DNA of 64,000 nucleotides from Acidianus manzaensis (GCF_002116695.1 NZ_CP020477.1:1723501-1787500), one strand, 5' to 3'; shown: positions 12,889 through 20,745, counted from the first letter of the stretch. Notes: generated from the sequence alone by a model not told the origin. Program-made: numbers and translations.

Positions 12889-13098
12889 TTGTCTGGGTCT
12901 CTCTTTTTTTTTAAGAACAGATTTGATATGGACCGGGCCTATTATCTAGGCGCAAAATACGTAATCCTAAAATTAAGAGAGAGATTAGTAACCAAACTTG
13001 ATGACAGGTCCTTTAATTTACTAGATGAAGAATTAGAGAAAATTGAAAAAGAATTGGACTTAAGATTTTTCGTTTCCGAAGAGCAGAAAAAAGATTAA
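12889..13098 (+). CDS. Hypothetical plasmid protein (69 aa)
   Basis: The first residues are encoded by a T-run; the convincing part begins at the in-frame ATG at 12928 (MDRAYYLGAKYVILKLRERL), giving 56 residues of mixed helix. It lies divergent from the leftward operon across the palindrome and overlaps the next gene's end by four bases. No known family. Confidence 0.45.
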   Translation: MSGSLFFFKNRFDMDRAYYLGAKYVILKLRERLVTKLDDRSFNLLDEELEKIEKELDLRFFVSEEQKKD

Positions 13099-13400
13099 CG
13101 TATTTCAGAAATCTTTGAGAATCCTATATCCTTAAGAACTTGTAATAGTCTCTTACCTTTCTCCGTAAGAATAGCCATAGTGCTTCTTCCTTTTTCTTCG
13201 TATTTTATTAGATCTAATTGTAATAAATTCTTTTCTATTGTGTTGTAGTATATCCCAGGGCTTATTTTAGCTTTGTTCCACAGTTCAGATAAGGAGCATG
13301 GCTCCTCCAGTGCTATAAGGATTTTATACAGGTGTTCACACCTTAACGGGTTCGACAGATCTCTAGGCATAATTCTTCTATCTTCCAATTTGTAAGCCAT
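13095..13400 (-). CDS. Winged-helix regulator (paralogue of 13490 gene)
   Basis: 101 residues. NPLRCEHLYKILIALEEPCSLSELW...PGIYYNTIEKNLLQLDLIKYEEKGRSTMAILTEKGKRLLQVL is a full winged helix. It shares NPLRCEH and the general layout with the divergent neighbour at 13490, so the two arose by duplication and may cross-regulate through the shared 89-bp intergenic promoter region. Confidence 0.75.
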   Translation of the reverse strand: MAYKLEDRRIMPRDLSNPLRCEHLYKILIALEEPCSLSELWNKAKISPGIYYNTIEKNLLQLDLIKYEEKGRSTMAILTEKGKRLLQVLKDIGFSKISEIR

Positions 13401-13489
13401 GATTAAGATATTTTTTTATGTACCTTATAAATTATTAAGCAAAACATAAGACTTATAAGTTATGATTTGTAATTTCTACTTTAGAAAGT

Positions 13490-13774
13490 ATGAGAAGGAA
13501 CACAAACCCGTTAAGATGTGAGCATGTATTCAAACTACTAATAAGTTTGAGTTCTTCACCTAAAGCAATAACTGAATTACAGCTAGAAACTAGAATAAGT
13601 CCTGCAGCATTTTACAATACGGTTATTCCGTCTCTCAAAGAATTGGAATTAGTAGAAGAAACATATGAGCAAGGAAAACATAACAGTGTAAAAAGAATAA
13701 TAAAAATTACAGAAAAAGGACGGAAATTGATAGAGACTTTGATGGAAATTTGGAGTACGGCAATAATTGAATAA
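13490..13774 (+). CDS. Winged-helix regulator, head of cassette A
   Basis: 94 residues with the same fold as the divergent gene (NPLRCEHVFKLLISL, SPAAFYNTVIPSLKELELV, ITEKGRKLIETLMEI). Its stop codon TAA is the first three bases of a TAAACTGGGG repeat that also carries the spacer to the next ATG. An operator half-site TTAGAAAGTA immediately precedes the ATG. Confidence 0.75.
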   Translation: MRRNTNPLRCEHVFKLLISLSSSPKAITELQLETRISPAAFYNTVIPSLKELELVEETYEQGKHNSVKRIIKITEKGRKLIETLMEIWSTAIIE

Positions 13775-13790
13775 ACTGGGGGGGTAACGG

Positions 13791-14387
13791 ATGATACTGG
13801 CAATTGGTTATAATCCTTTAATTAACAAACTTCAGAACCTTAACGATTATATTATCTATCCGCGATTTTTCGACGACAAAAAAACTCTGCTTATCGAAAA
13901 AAACTACAAAGCGTATTTGAAGAAGCTGTGGGCGAATAGAAAGAAGATAGAAATAGCACTATATCCTGACAACATCAATTACGTACTGCCAGTCCCGCGG
14001 AATATACTATATGTAATTCCTATCCACGATTTGAGCCAGATTGAAATCGCTGACAAACTCCGAGAGAATAATTACAGCGTAATAATGGGGTATGCAAGTG
14101 ATGCCAGGTATAGAAATTATGATATTCATAGCTTCATAAAGGAAAGCAAAAAATATGAAAAATGGTACCTGGGTATTTCTACAAAGAGAGAATTAAGAGA
14201 GGCGTTGAGGTATAGCTTTGATTACGGAGACATCACACTGATGCTTCTAGGGAAGTTCGAACAGATAAAGAACTTAGATTATGTAATGAGAAAACTCACA
14301 GAATTACTAAACTACATAAAATCCCAAGGTAGGCAAACAACGCTTTCTGAATTTCTTTCAGTAAACTGGGGAGTTTATTCTAGGTGA
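13791..14387 (+). CDS. Conserved plasmid protein, cassette A copy (198 aa)
   Basis: Paralogue of the 17093 gene. Both share GYxP-type N-termini, IPIHDLS...IADxLREN, GYASDxxxRNYD, WYLGIS, and an almost identical C-terminus ending QTTLSEFxSVNWGVYSR. The alternating strand/helix pattern suggests a TIM-barrel-like fold; a distant DUF6610 or transglycosylase-like relation is only a guess. The codons for VNWGVYS are the plasmid palindrome itself, followed by a GGTGA ribosome-binding site for the next gene. Confidence 0.7.
   Translation: MILAIGYNPLINKLQNLNDYIIYPRFFDDKKTLLIEKNYKAYLKKLWANRKKIEIALYPDNINYVLPVPRNILYVIPIHDLSQIEIADKLRENNYSVIMGYASDARYRNYDIHSFIKESKKYEKWYLGISTKRELREALRYSFDYGDITLMLLGKFEQIKNLDYVMRKLTELLNYIKSQGRQTTLSEFLSVNWGVYSR
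14362..14377. repeat. Plasmid-wide palindrome TAAACTGGGGAGTTTA (reference copy)
   Basis: TAAACT and AGTTTA are inverted repeats around GGGG. Perfect copies start at 14362 and 17697. Near copies on either strand start at about 11590, 12761, 13772, 15008, 15065, 15369, 17075, 18320, 18376, 18679, 47779, 51217, 54799, 55205 and 57195. I find none between 18.7 and 47.7 kb or outside the element. From memory, this motif has been noted in pNOB8/pING-type plasmids as a putative recombination or regulatory site. Confidence 0.85.
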
Positions 14388-14391
14388 GACT

Positions 14392-14940
14392 ATGGAAATA
14401 ACACCGCTCTTTAGATCTGAAAAGACGCTAGCTACATTTGAATTATTAGCCGATCTTAGGCCCCACACTGCTGCAGAAATAGCTGCATATGTAGGAATAG
14501 ATGATTCACGCGAGGTCTACCCGAGGTTGAAGAGATGGGCCACTCTCATAGATATTAAGAAGATAGGGATCAGAAAGAATATATACAGACTTAAGGACAG
14601 GGTAGTAGAGGCGGTAAAGAAGGGTTTGAAGATATCAACGAAAGCTGAAAAGGTCCTAAAGAAGGCTGAGAAAGTGATGAAGAAGACTATGGGGAGAGAA
14701 TTGAATGAGGAAGAGAAGGCAGTACTAGAATTCCTTATTAATTATTGGAAGCAGACAGGGAAGAAGTGGTATGAGGGGAAAGTAGAACCTGTAGTGCAGA
14801 CAATTGCCAGGATAAAAGGGTTAGATCCTAGTGACGTTGTTTCTGCGATACTGTCTCTATATCAAGCAGGGCTGATAGCATTATGGCCTGACGCTGATAG
14901 GCCTAAGAAAGTTGCCGTAACTAAAACACTTCTTGCATGA
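14392..14940 (+). CDS. Plasmid winged-helix protein, cassette A copy (182 aa)
   Basis: The N-terminal winged helix (LLADLRPHTAAEIAAYVGI...VYPRLKRWATLI) precedes a basic coiled linker (KAEKVLKKAEKVMKKT) and a second helical domain with another HTH-like unit (VVQTIARIKGLDPSDVVSAILSLYQAGLI). It is paralogous to the 17719 gene. A GGTGA ribosome-binding site precedes the start. Probably DNA-binding; function unknown. Confidence 0.7.
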   Translation: MEITPLFRSEKTLATFELLADLRPHTAAEIAAYVGIDDSREVYPRLKRWATLIDIKKIGIRKNIYRLKDRVVEAVKKGLKISTKAEKVLKKAEKVMKKTMGRELNEEEKAVLEFLINYWKQTGKKWYEGKVEPVVQTIARIKGLDPSDVVSAILSLYQAGLIALWPDADRPKKVAVTKTLLA

Positions 14941-15468
14941 GAGAATAACAGTTAGTTAATGTTATCAACCTTTTTTCTTAATTTTGTAAAATAAATTCTA
15001 ACAAGCGTTAACTCCCCAGTTTAATTTGTAAATTTTTATCTAAAAGTGTAACTAACTCTTTGAATAAACACCCCAGTTTATTAAAATAAAATTCAATCTT
15101 CTCTAAAAAGAGATATAATATATATAACTACTACTGAAAACATTCCAAACACATTTACTACAAAACTCACTTCACTTTTTACTTTCAATCTTACGTATTT
15201 TTACATAAGCTAACATATAGCAATTGTTTAAGCTAATTGTATTTTACACTTTCACTTTTAGAAAAATTTTAGAAGATGAGAGGCCTTATACTGAGGAAAC
15301 TACCCTGGGCCTAAACTTTCATCCAAAAAATCACATGAGCTTTTCACTTTAGTAGTAGTTAATAGTGGTAAACCGGGGAGTTTTCCTTTGTAACGTATTA
15401 TATATATAAATTTTTTGATACGTAAAGCGTAAAGAAAGTTGATATTCTTAGAATAACAGTTTTAATAT
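14941..15468 (+). other. Conserved non-coding region after cassette A
   Basis: No convincing gene in 528 bases. It carries three palindrome copies (15008, 15065, 15369) and parallels 18253-18760 in order: a TTATCAACC tract, palindromes, a CTACTACT tract, TACGTATTTTTACA, and a best-conserved block at about 15262-15313 containing AGAAGATGAGAGGCCTTA and GAAACTACC. That block could be a small RNA. Confidence 0.6.
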
Positions 15469-15666
15469 ATGCCTGAAAGTTTGATAGTGAGGGATCCTAA
15501 ATATCTAGGTAAGTTTATTGCAGTGGATAGAGAATTCAATATTATAGGTTATGCTGATTCCAGGGAAGAGCTAGAAAAAGAGTTAAATAAAAAAGGTTAT
15601 AGTATAGCCGATTACGATATAATATATGTCCCTAAATCCCTCAAAAAAGATCCTGAAAGCTATTAA
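15469..15666 (+). CDS. DUF5678-like small protein (65 aa)
   Basis: DPKYLGKFIAVDREFNIIGYADSREELEKELNKKGY matches the small domain often labelled DUF5678 (a strand pair asking how far a value is 'kept', then a helix). It overlaps the following aspartic-protease-like gene by 41 bases, and such pairs recur in archaea, suggesting a functional couple. Exact role unknown. Confidence 0.65.
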   Translation: MPESLIVRDPKYLGKFIAVDREFNIIGYADSREELEKELNKKGYSIADYDIIYVPKSLKKDPESY

Positions 15667-16069
15667 TTTTTCAGATTTTTATGAAAATAAGATTCCCTTG
15701 CTTCAGGTTGAGTTAGAATGTCCTAAAATCGGAAGGGGGAAAATTGTTTTAGGGCTCATAGATACTGGTAGTAAGTATACGATAATTAATAAGCATGTAG
15801 TAAAAGAATGTTTTACGAAAGATAACCTAAAAACAAAGTATGCTAACAAGGTAGTTATTAATAATAAGGAATATGAAAGATACTCCTTTAGATTTACGTT
15901 TCCCCAGTTGGACAATATAAGTGAGATATTCAATGCCGCAATTATGGAGTACAATCTTTTCCCTGAAGAGTTAGTACCGAGCGTTATTTTGGGCAGAGAA
16001 GATTTTTTGAAAGGGGTAGTAATTTGCATGTACAAATCTGAATGGATAGCAATATATAAGGAATTTTAA
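15626..16069 (+). CDS. Retropepsin-like aspartic protease
   Basis: 147 residues. GLIDTGSKYTIIN (Asp46-Thr47-Gly48) is the catalytic flap-type motif of single-domain aspartic proteases that work as homodimers. VILGREDFLKG at 120-130 matches the conserved ILGxDFL near the end of the retropepsin fold. No signal peptide, so it is probably cytoplasmic. It overlaps the DUF5678-like gene, which may be its partner or substrate. The family call is good; the pairing is inference. Confidence 0.8.
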   Translation: MSLNPSKKILKAINFSDFYENKIPLLQVELECPKIGRGKIVLGLIDTGSKYTIINKHVVKECFTKDNLKTKYANKVVINNKEYERYSFRFTFPQLDNISEIFNAAIMEYNLFPEELVPSVILGREDFLKGVVICMYKSEWIAIYKEF

Positions 16070-16121
16070 CTTTCGGAGCTCTCTGACCGATATTTATTAC
16101 TTTTGTATATTTTGATATAAA

Positions 16122-16292
16122 ATGGATAAAGATAGTTATGTGAAAGGATTCGAAGACTGCTTAGATTTTGTTTTAATAGAGTTAAAGAAATCAAAAGATC
16201 TAAACGACGCAAAAACTAGAATTGAAGTAATCTATACAGAGTTTAAAGAAAACAAATATGAAACTATAAAGAAAATGTTAAACTTAGATTAG
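16122..16292 (+). CDS. Small helical plasmid protein (56 aa)
   Basis: Reads MDKDSYVKGFEDCLDFVLIE onward: two amphipathic charged helices ending KKMLNLD. A TATA-like TTTGATATAA lies just upstream. It ends within a four-base overlap of the convergent winged-helix gene. No family recognised. Confidence 0.5.
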   Translation: MDKDSYVKGFEDCLDFVLIELKKSKDLNDAKTRIEVIYTEFKENKYETIKKMLNLD

Positions 16293-16606
16293 ACTTCTAC
16301 GGACGGCCTTTGTGGGTGCTTTGAACTTTCACTGATTATATCTACTATTTCTTTCAGCTTCTTAGCAACTTCCTTTCCATAGTCAGTCAAAAATATAAGC
16401 CTTCTTCTTGGGAATGTGTCTTCTCTCTTATCGTAAACCAAACCTAACTCCATTAACTCGTCTATAGCCTTTTTTATTGCGTTAGGATTACTCTCTGTCT
16501 TATCTGATATATCCCTAAAGGCCGATCCATTATTTTCGAGCAGAAATAATAATACCCTTTGTTGTATTTCGGTTAACTCTGTACGTTTCACGTAGTAAAA
16601 ATGCAA
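16289..16606 (-). CDS. Winged-helix regulator (105 aa)
   Basis: ELTEIQQRVLLFLLENNGSAFRDISDKTESNPNAIKKAIDELMELGLV and FPRRRLIFLTDYGKEVAKKLKEI form a complete winged helix. It is divergent from the 16687 gene, and three similar operator-like sites lie at and between their starts, so it likely controls both. Confidence 0.75.
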   Translation of the reverse strand: MHFYYVKRTELTEIQQRVLLFLLENNGSAFRDISDKTESNPNAIKKAIDELMELGLVYDKREDTFPRRRLIFLTDYGKEVAKKLKEIVDIISESSKHPQRPSVEV

Positions 16607-16685
16607 TTATTACATAATGAATATATGCAATTCGCTACGTGTCACGTATAAGAAGATTTATATATTCGCTACGCGTAACGTATCA
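16587..16685. promoter_or_regulatory. Three operator-like repeats between divergent winged-helix genes
   Basis: Three similar sites: GTACGTTTCACGTAG (about 16582-16596), CTACGTGTCACGTAT (about 16636-16650) and CTACGCGTAACGTAT (about 16669-16683). Each is an imperfect palindrome TACGnnnnACGTA. The last sits directly before the ATG at 16687 and the first overlaps the start of the leftward gene. Confidence 0.6.
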
Positions 16686-16686
16686 T

Positions 16687-16965
16687 ATGAAAATAAGAGA
16701 CATACTGGTCCTTCCATCTGCAAAAATTTTACTAGTATTGTTAGATGGTCCAAAAAACGATAAGGAAATAGTCTCTACACTAAAGATGAGCTCAACAACA
16801 TATAACGAGAATATAACATGGTTATTGGCACACGGATTTATACAAAAGATCGACAGTAAATATTCACTTACAGATAAGGCTAAACAACAGTTAGTTAACG
16901 TATTTCTGCCTCTTGTGCCATACATAGAGAGATTGAAAGAATTAGCTATTACTACAACAACTTAA
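16687..16965 (+). CDS. Winged-helix regulator, head of cassette B
   Basis: From the ATG at 16687 the protein is 92 residues (MKIRDILVLPSAKILLVLLDGP onward) with a winged helix (KNDKEIVSTLKMSSTTYNENITWLLAHGFIQKI). A longer frame from 16639 would read through two operator repeats, so I prefer the internal ATG. It holds the same position in cassette B as the 13490 gene in cassette A. Confidence 0.7.
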   Translation: MKIRDILVLPSAKILLVLLDGPKNDKEIVSTLKMSSTTYNENITWLLAHGFIQKIDSKYSLTDKAKQQLVNVFLPLVPYIERLKELAITTTT

Positions 16966-16994
16966 AAAAAGGAAAAGATGTGCAGGGGAGGTCA

Positions 16995-17096
16995 ATGAAA
17001 ATATTCTCAAAGATCCTAATAAGCATTGCGCTAGTTCTGATTCTCTACTTCATTCTTCTTCAGATTGAGAACGATAAACTGGGGGTTAACGCATGA
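16995..17096 (+). CDS. 33-aa single-span membrane peptide
   Basis: MKIFSKILISIALVLILYFI followed by LLQIENDKLGVNA: one hydrophobic helix. A good GGGGAGGT ribosome-binding site lies seven bases upstream, and its stop overlaps the ATG of the 17093 gene (ATGA). Its last codons are the TAAACTGGGGG repeat. Possibly a leader peptide coupling translation of the next gene. Confidence 0.5.
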   Translation: MKIFSKILISIALVLILYFILLQIENDKLGVNA

Positions 17097-17722
17097 TTAT
17101 CGGTATGGGAAAAAGTCCAATATCTACACTTCTACAGCAGTATAGTTCTATCTGTGCATATCCTTGCTTCTTTGACAATAAAGTATTGTTAACTGGGGAT
17201 AGAAATAGGGCCTATATTCAATACATTAAACTATTAGTAAGGCATTATGCGAAATACGGTAAGGTACTTAAAATCGCAATATGGCCCGATTATACTTCAT
17301 TGTATAAAGTAGAGAAAATAGCAAACATATACTTATTTAATAATATAAGGTTCATAGTCCCTATTCATGATTTATCAGAACTCTCTATTGCTGATGAACT
17401 AAGAGAAAATTGTTTCAGGGTTTTCGCGGGTTACGCTTCCGATAAGAAACTTAGAAATTATGATCTTGCCGATTTCAAAACGGTAAATTATGATCTCTGG
17501 TATTTAGGAGTATCATCTAAACATGAGGCAAGAGAGGCAGTACTGAATAATTTCCAGGGTTTTGACATAACTACTTTTCTCTTTGGAAGACATGAGGATA
17601 GAAAAGACAGCAAAAAACTTGTATCGAATATACTAAATTTCGTTAAAGAGATTAAGCACCAGGGAAGGCAAACAACACTTTCTGAATTTGTTTCAGTAAA
17701 CTGGGGAGTTTATTCTAGGTGA
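17093..17722 (+). CDS. Conserved plasmid protein, cassette B copy (209 aa)
   Basis: Paralogue of the 13791 gene: IIGMGKSPISTLLQQYSSIC, FIVPIHDLSELSIADELREN, FAGYASDKKLRNYDLADF, WYLGVSSKHEAREAV and the shared tail QTTLSEFVSVNWGVYSR. The tail is encoded by a perfect palindrome copy at 17697. Function unknown; possible alpha/beta barrel. Confidence 0.7.
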   Translation: MIIGMGKSPISTLLQQYSSICAYPCFFDNKVLLTGDRNRAYIQYIKLLVRHYAKYGKVLKIAIWPDYTSLYKVEKIANIYLFNNIRFIVPIHDLSELSIADELRENCFRVFAGYASDKKLRNYDLADFKTVNYDLWYLGVSSKHEAREAVLNNFQGFDITTFLFGRHEDRKDSKKLVSNILNFVKEIKHQGRQTTLSEFVSVNWGVYSR

Positions 17723-18252
17723 GAATGATGGAAATTACTCTACCCTTCAGATCCAAAAATATGGCAACATTATTCAAGGAATTACACTCTGGGCCTAAAT
17801 TGGCAAAACAATTAGCAAACTTAATCAAAACTGAATCTAAGGAGATTTACCCCAGATTGAAGAGGTATATCGTGAAGGGTTGGGTGAAGGTCCGGAAAGT
17901 AAACAACGTGAACGTTTACTCACTCACCGAAGCTGCCAGGAAGATTCTCGAATCCAAGGGTAGTTTCGAAAAAGTGAAGGAGAAGGCCGAGGAAATTTTG
18001 GGCCATAGGTTAGATGAAGATGAGACGGAAGTTCTAAGAGTGTTTTACGAAAGCAAATACATAGAAAATTCAAGGGACGAAACCATAGCTGAGCAGGTAT
18101 ATTATGCTGTAAGGAAGAGGAATAGAAAAATAACGCTGACCAGGGTAGAAGAAATACTCAAGGAGTTCACGCTAAGGAGAATCGTATTCGCGTTCAGACT
18201 GAGAAGCGGGCAGATCCTTAAGGCCAGGTTAGATAAATCACTTCTTCAGTAA
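17719..18252 (+). CDS. Plasmid winged-helix protein, cassette B copy (177 aa)
   Basis: Paralogue of the 14392 gene with an N-terminal winged helix (LHSGPKLAKQLANLIKTESKEIYPRLKRYIVKGWV...VNVYSLTEAARKIL) and a C-terminal helical region. It overlaps the 17093 gene by four bases, behind a GGTGA site. The GTG/ATG choice (17719 or 17728) is uncertain. Confidence 0.7.
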   Translation: MRMMEITLPFRSKNMATLFKELHSGPKLAKQLANLIKTESKEIYPRLKRYIVKGWVKVRKVNNVNVYSLTEAARKILESKGSFEKVKEKAEEILGHRLDEDETEVLRVFYESKYIENSRDETIAEQVYYAVRKRNRKITLTRVEEILKEFTLRRIVFAFRLRSGQILKARLDKSLLQ

Positions 18253-18958
18253 GAGGATAACGACTAACTAACGTTATCAACCTAATTTCTCTTGCTTGGA
18301 ATAAAAATTCTAACATGCGTTAACTGGGGAGTTTATTTTCAAAAAATCTTTCTAAAAGTAGCTTAATTTTTTGAGTTAACTCCCCAGTGTACTGAAACAA
18401 ATCCTAAATTCTCTTTATAAAGATTTCCTAATATATACTACTACTAACACAAAAACAAAAAATAAAAACAAACACAGAACTTTTATATTTCTTTCAATTT
18501 TACGTATTTTTACACAGACTAAATTACACTCTTATAAGACTAATTCATTTTTTACTTTAACTTTTAGAAAAATTTTAGAAGATGAGAGGCCTTACATTAA
18601 AGAAACTACCTGGGCTGGGATTTTCGTTTACAAAATTCATCTGGGCCTTTTCACTTTCTTAGTAGTAGTAAATGCTGGTAAACTGGGGAGTTAACGAATT
18701 ATGGGGGTGTATTATACCTAAATAATAAAAATAGGATCCGCCCTGAGTGGACCTTTCTTCCCCTATATGCGCACTTCACTTTTTTGCGACTTTATGAAAC
18801 TTACTTTTTCACTTTTTCTTACTATTTGCGAAATTTTAGCAATCTATATATTTTACTTTTTCTCACAACTTTCTAAAAATTTATTTTTTATATGTTTGAA
18901 TTTATTTACTTTTTATTGCAATTTTTTTGCCTGTCCCATTTTCATTGGCCCCCCTTAA
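18253..18958 (+). other. Conserved non-coding region after cassette B
   Basis: Second copy of the region after cassette A, with palindromes at 18320, 18376 and 18679 and the conserved AGAAGATGAGAGGCCTTA block at about 18569-18620. From about 18770 the top strand becomes pyrimidine-rich (CACTTTTT tracts). I see no gene. Confidence 0.6.
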
Positions 18959-18959
18959 A

Positions 18960-19280
18960 GTCAGTCAGTTAGAAAGTAGGGATCTGGAGTTTAGTAGTTG
19001 GTCTGGAAAGCCAGTTAGTAGGTCCAATAGAAGCTGGTTCTGTAGTTAGGTCCATAGTAGGTAGGTCAGAAGTTTGTTTAGTCAGACAGTCAGTTTAAAG
19101 TAGGTCCTTTAGTAGGTCCAGAGTGGGGTTAAGGGGTGAAACCCCTTATACTAGTTTAGTAGGTTAGTAGTCTGTTAAGTTGATCTAGATAGTTAGTTGA
19201 CCCTAAGAATAGTAGGTTATTAGGTTGGGTTATAGGGCGATAGCCCTATTAGTGGGGTTAAGGGGCGAAGCCCCTTATAT
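18960..19280 (+). other. Iteron and hairpin region, candidate replication or transfer origin
   Basis: Repeated TAGTAGGTCC-like units lie at about 19016, 19046, 19055, 19099 and 19110. Three stem-loops follow: AAGGGGTGAAACCCCTT (19131-19147), AGGGCGATAGCCCT (19234-19247) and AAGGGGCGAAGCCCCTT (19260-19276). The first and third differ at one base pair but stay paired (T-A versus C-G). A half operator TTAGAAAGTA lies at 18969. No gene fits here. Sulfolobales conjugative plasmids have a separate origin-like section, but its equivalence here is inference. Confidence 0.55.
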
Positions 19281-19289
19281 ATTGGGTTA

Positions 19290-19916
19290 AAATCTCTTAA
19301 AAGAGAAATATGAAAAAGAATAGATTAGAAGAAGAGTGGATTATATGTTGATTTGAAATATTTAGAGAATACGAAAAGAAGGAAAGAGAAGAAGAGGAAA
19401 GAGTAAGTAATGCAGATTTGAGAAAATCCTATGTAGATTCTTAAAAAAGAGATAGTGAGAGAGTAAGGAGGAGTAGAAGACAGTTAAGGAAGTGAGAGAG
19501 CAGACAGTTAGAAGTAAAGAAAAAAGAGCAGTGAGAAGAAGAGAGGATTATATAATGTTGATTTGAAAATTGAAGAGACTTTTAGATAATATGAAAAGAG
19601 AAATGAGAAAGAAGAATAGAAAAGAGAAGTGAGGGCATAGGTCCTATTTAGATAAGAAGAGCTGCAGAGAGACAGAAAGAATAAGGAAGGACTGAGGAAA
19701 GTAGAAGAGCAGTTAGAAAGAAGAAAAAAGAGTAAAGCAGCTTTGAAGAAGAGCAAAGTGAGTAGAGAAAAGAGAAGCTGATGAAGAGCTTAGGCAGGGA
19801 ATTAAGAGAAAGAAGGAAAGTGAGGAAAGAAGAGAAGGAAGATTTAGCTAAAAGAGATTTGAAGAGCAAAAAGAATAGGAAAAGAAAAGAGAAGAAGAGC
19901 TGCAAAGTATATAGAG
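19290..19916 (+). other. Strongly purine-rich strand with two direct repeats
   Basis: About 600 bases in which the top strand is dominated by A and G. Frames on the other strand read only Phe/Leu/Ser-rich low-complexity protein, so I call no gene. Two related units start near 19322 and 19539 (GAAGAAGAG..GGATTATAT..TGTTGATTTGAAA). The tract ends abruptly at the flippase fragment, marking the junction of plasmid arm and glycan island. Confidence 0.6.
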
Positions 19917-20538
19917 AGAAAGGCAAAGTCTGGCGTAGGTAGCACTAATCCAACCTTTTTACTAATAAATGTGTAATTCATAGATACTGAGAGTATTCCT
20001 CCCAAAGTCCATATTTCAACGAAGAGATATATATTGTGGTAGAGAACAGCGATTATTGCTATCCCCCATCTTATGACTAGAAAGGAGTTTCCAGTAATCG
20101 CAGATTCTGTAAACATATCCATTCCTATCATTATTGCTACCATTACGCTATTAAGGAGGTAAAGGAGGAGATAAGGTATTGCTAACTTAACATAATCTGG
20201 AAAGAAAAGAAGGATAAGGAAAATCGGTAAAACTAGAAAAGGGAGCGAAAGGAATTTTCCTACTACCTCTTTAGTTATCTCTTTTCTAGCATAGAGATAA
20301 GATATTTCCCTAGTTATTATTTGGCCTGGAATAAAGTAAAAGAAAGCCGACGTAACTACCTCAAGTAATTGAAGTATTGCAACTTTTCCAAAGAATGCTG
20401 GATTAGAAATTTTCGCTGTAATAATGAAGAATATTAAAGCAATTATTACATTAGTAGTAGTAACGCTAAGACTCTTCAATGCATTCTTAATAGGATTCAT
20501 TCAGTTTTAGCTCTTTGAAAGAAAAATATTAAAGCTTT
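19917..20538 (-). pseudogene. 5' fragment of a Wzx-like flippase gene (inverted copy)
   Basis: Base-for-base it appears identical to 26696-27319 in opposite orientation, including about 38 bases upstream of the ATG. It encodes the first ~195 residues of the flippase and then runs into the purine-rich plasmid tract, where the reading frame becomes meaningless. It is therefore a truncated duplicate, not a functional gene. Confidence 0.85.
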
Positions 20539-20558
20539 CCCTTAGATTGCTTGAGAAT

Positions 20559-20722
20559 GGGCCATTCAGGTCTTCTTTGCGAATTGTATTTTCTAAATGA
20601 TACTGTTGTAAAAATGTTAACATTGGTGATCGTCTATCTTTGTTAGTTAGTCATCTTCATTTAGTTAATTTCTAGTTATCTTCGAAATAAAGTGAATTCG
20701 CAAAGGACACTTGAATCGCCCC
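20559..20722. mobile_element. MITE-like element with 8-bp target duplication
   Basis: A 164-bp non-coding element with imperfect terminal inverted repeats (GGGCCATTCAGG...CTTTGCGAATT and GGGGCGATTCAAG...CTTTGCGAATT) flanked by TTGAGAAT on both sides (20551-20558 and 20723-20730). A lone end of the same type (TCGCAAAGG...TGAATAGCCC) lies at about 29187-29211. It needs a transposase in trans. Confidence 0.65.
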
Positions 20723-20745
20723 TTGAGAATATTGTATTGACAAGG

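Noticed and set aside
18960..19280. CRISPR-like array
   Set aside because: Repeats are short (about 8-10 bases), unevenly spaced and without unique spacers of constant length; they fit iterons better.
19508..19926. Leftward reading frames of 82-92 codons over the purine-rich tract
   Set aside because: They read only Phe/Leu/Ser low-complexity sequence, a by-product of strand composition, and cross the plasmid/flippase junction.
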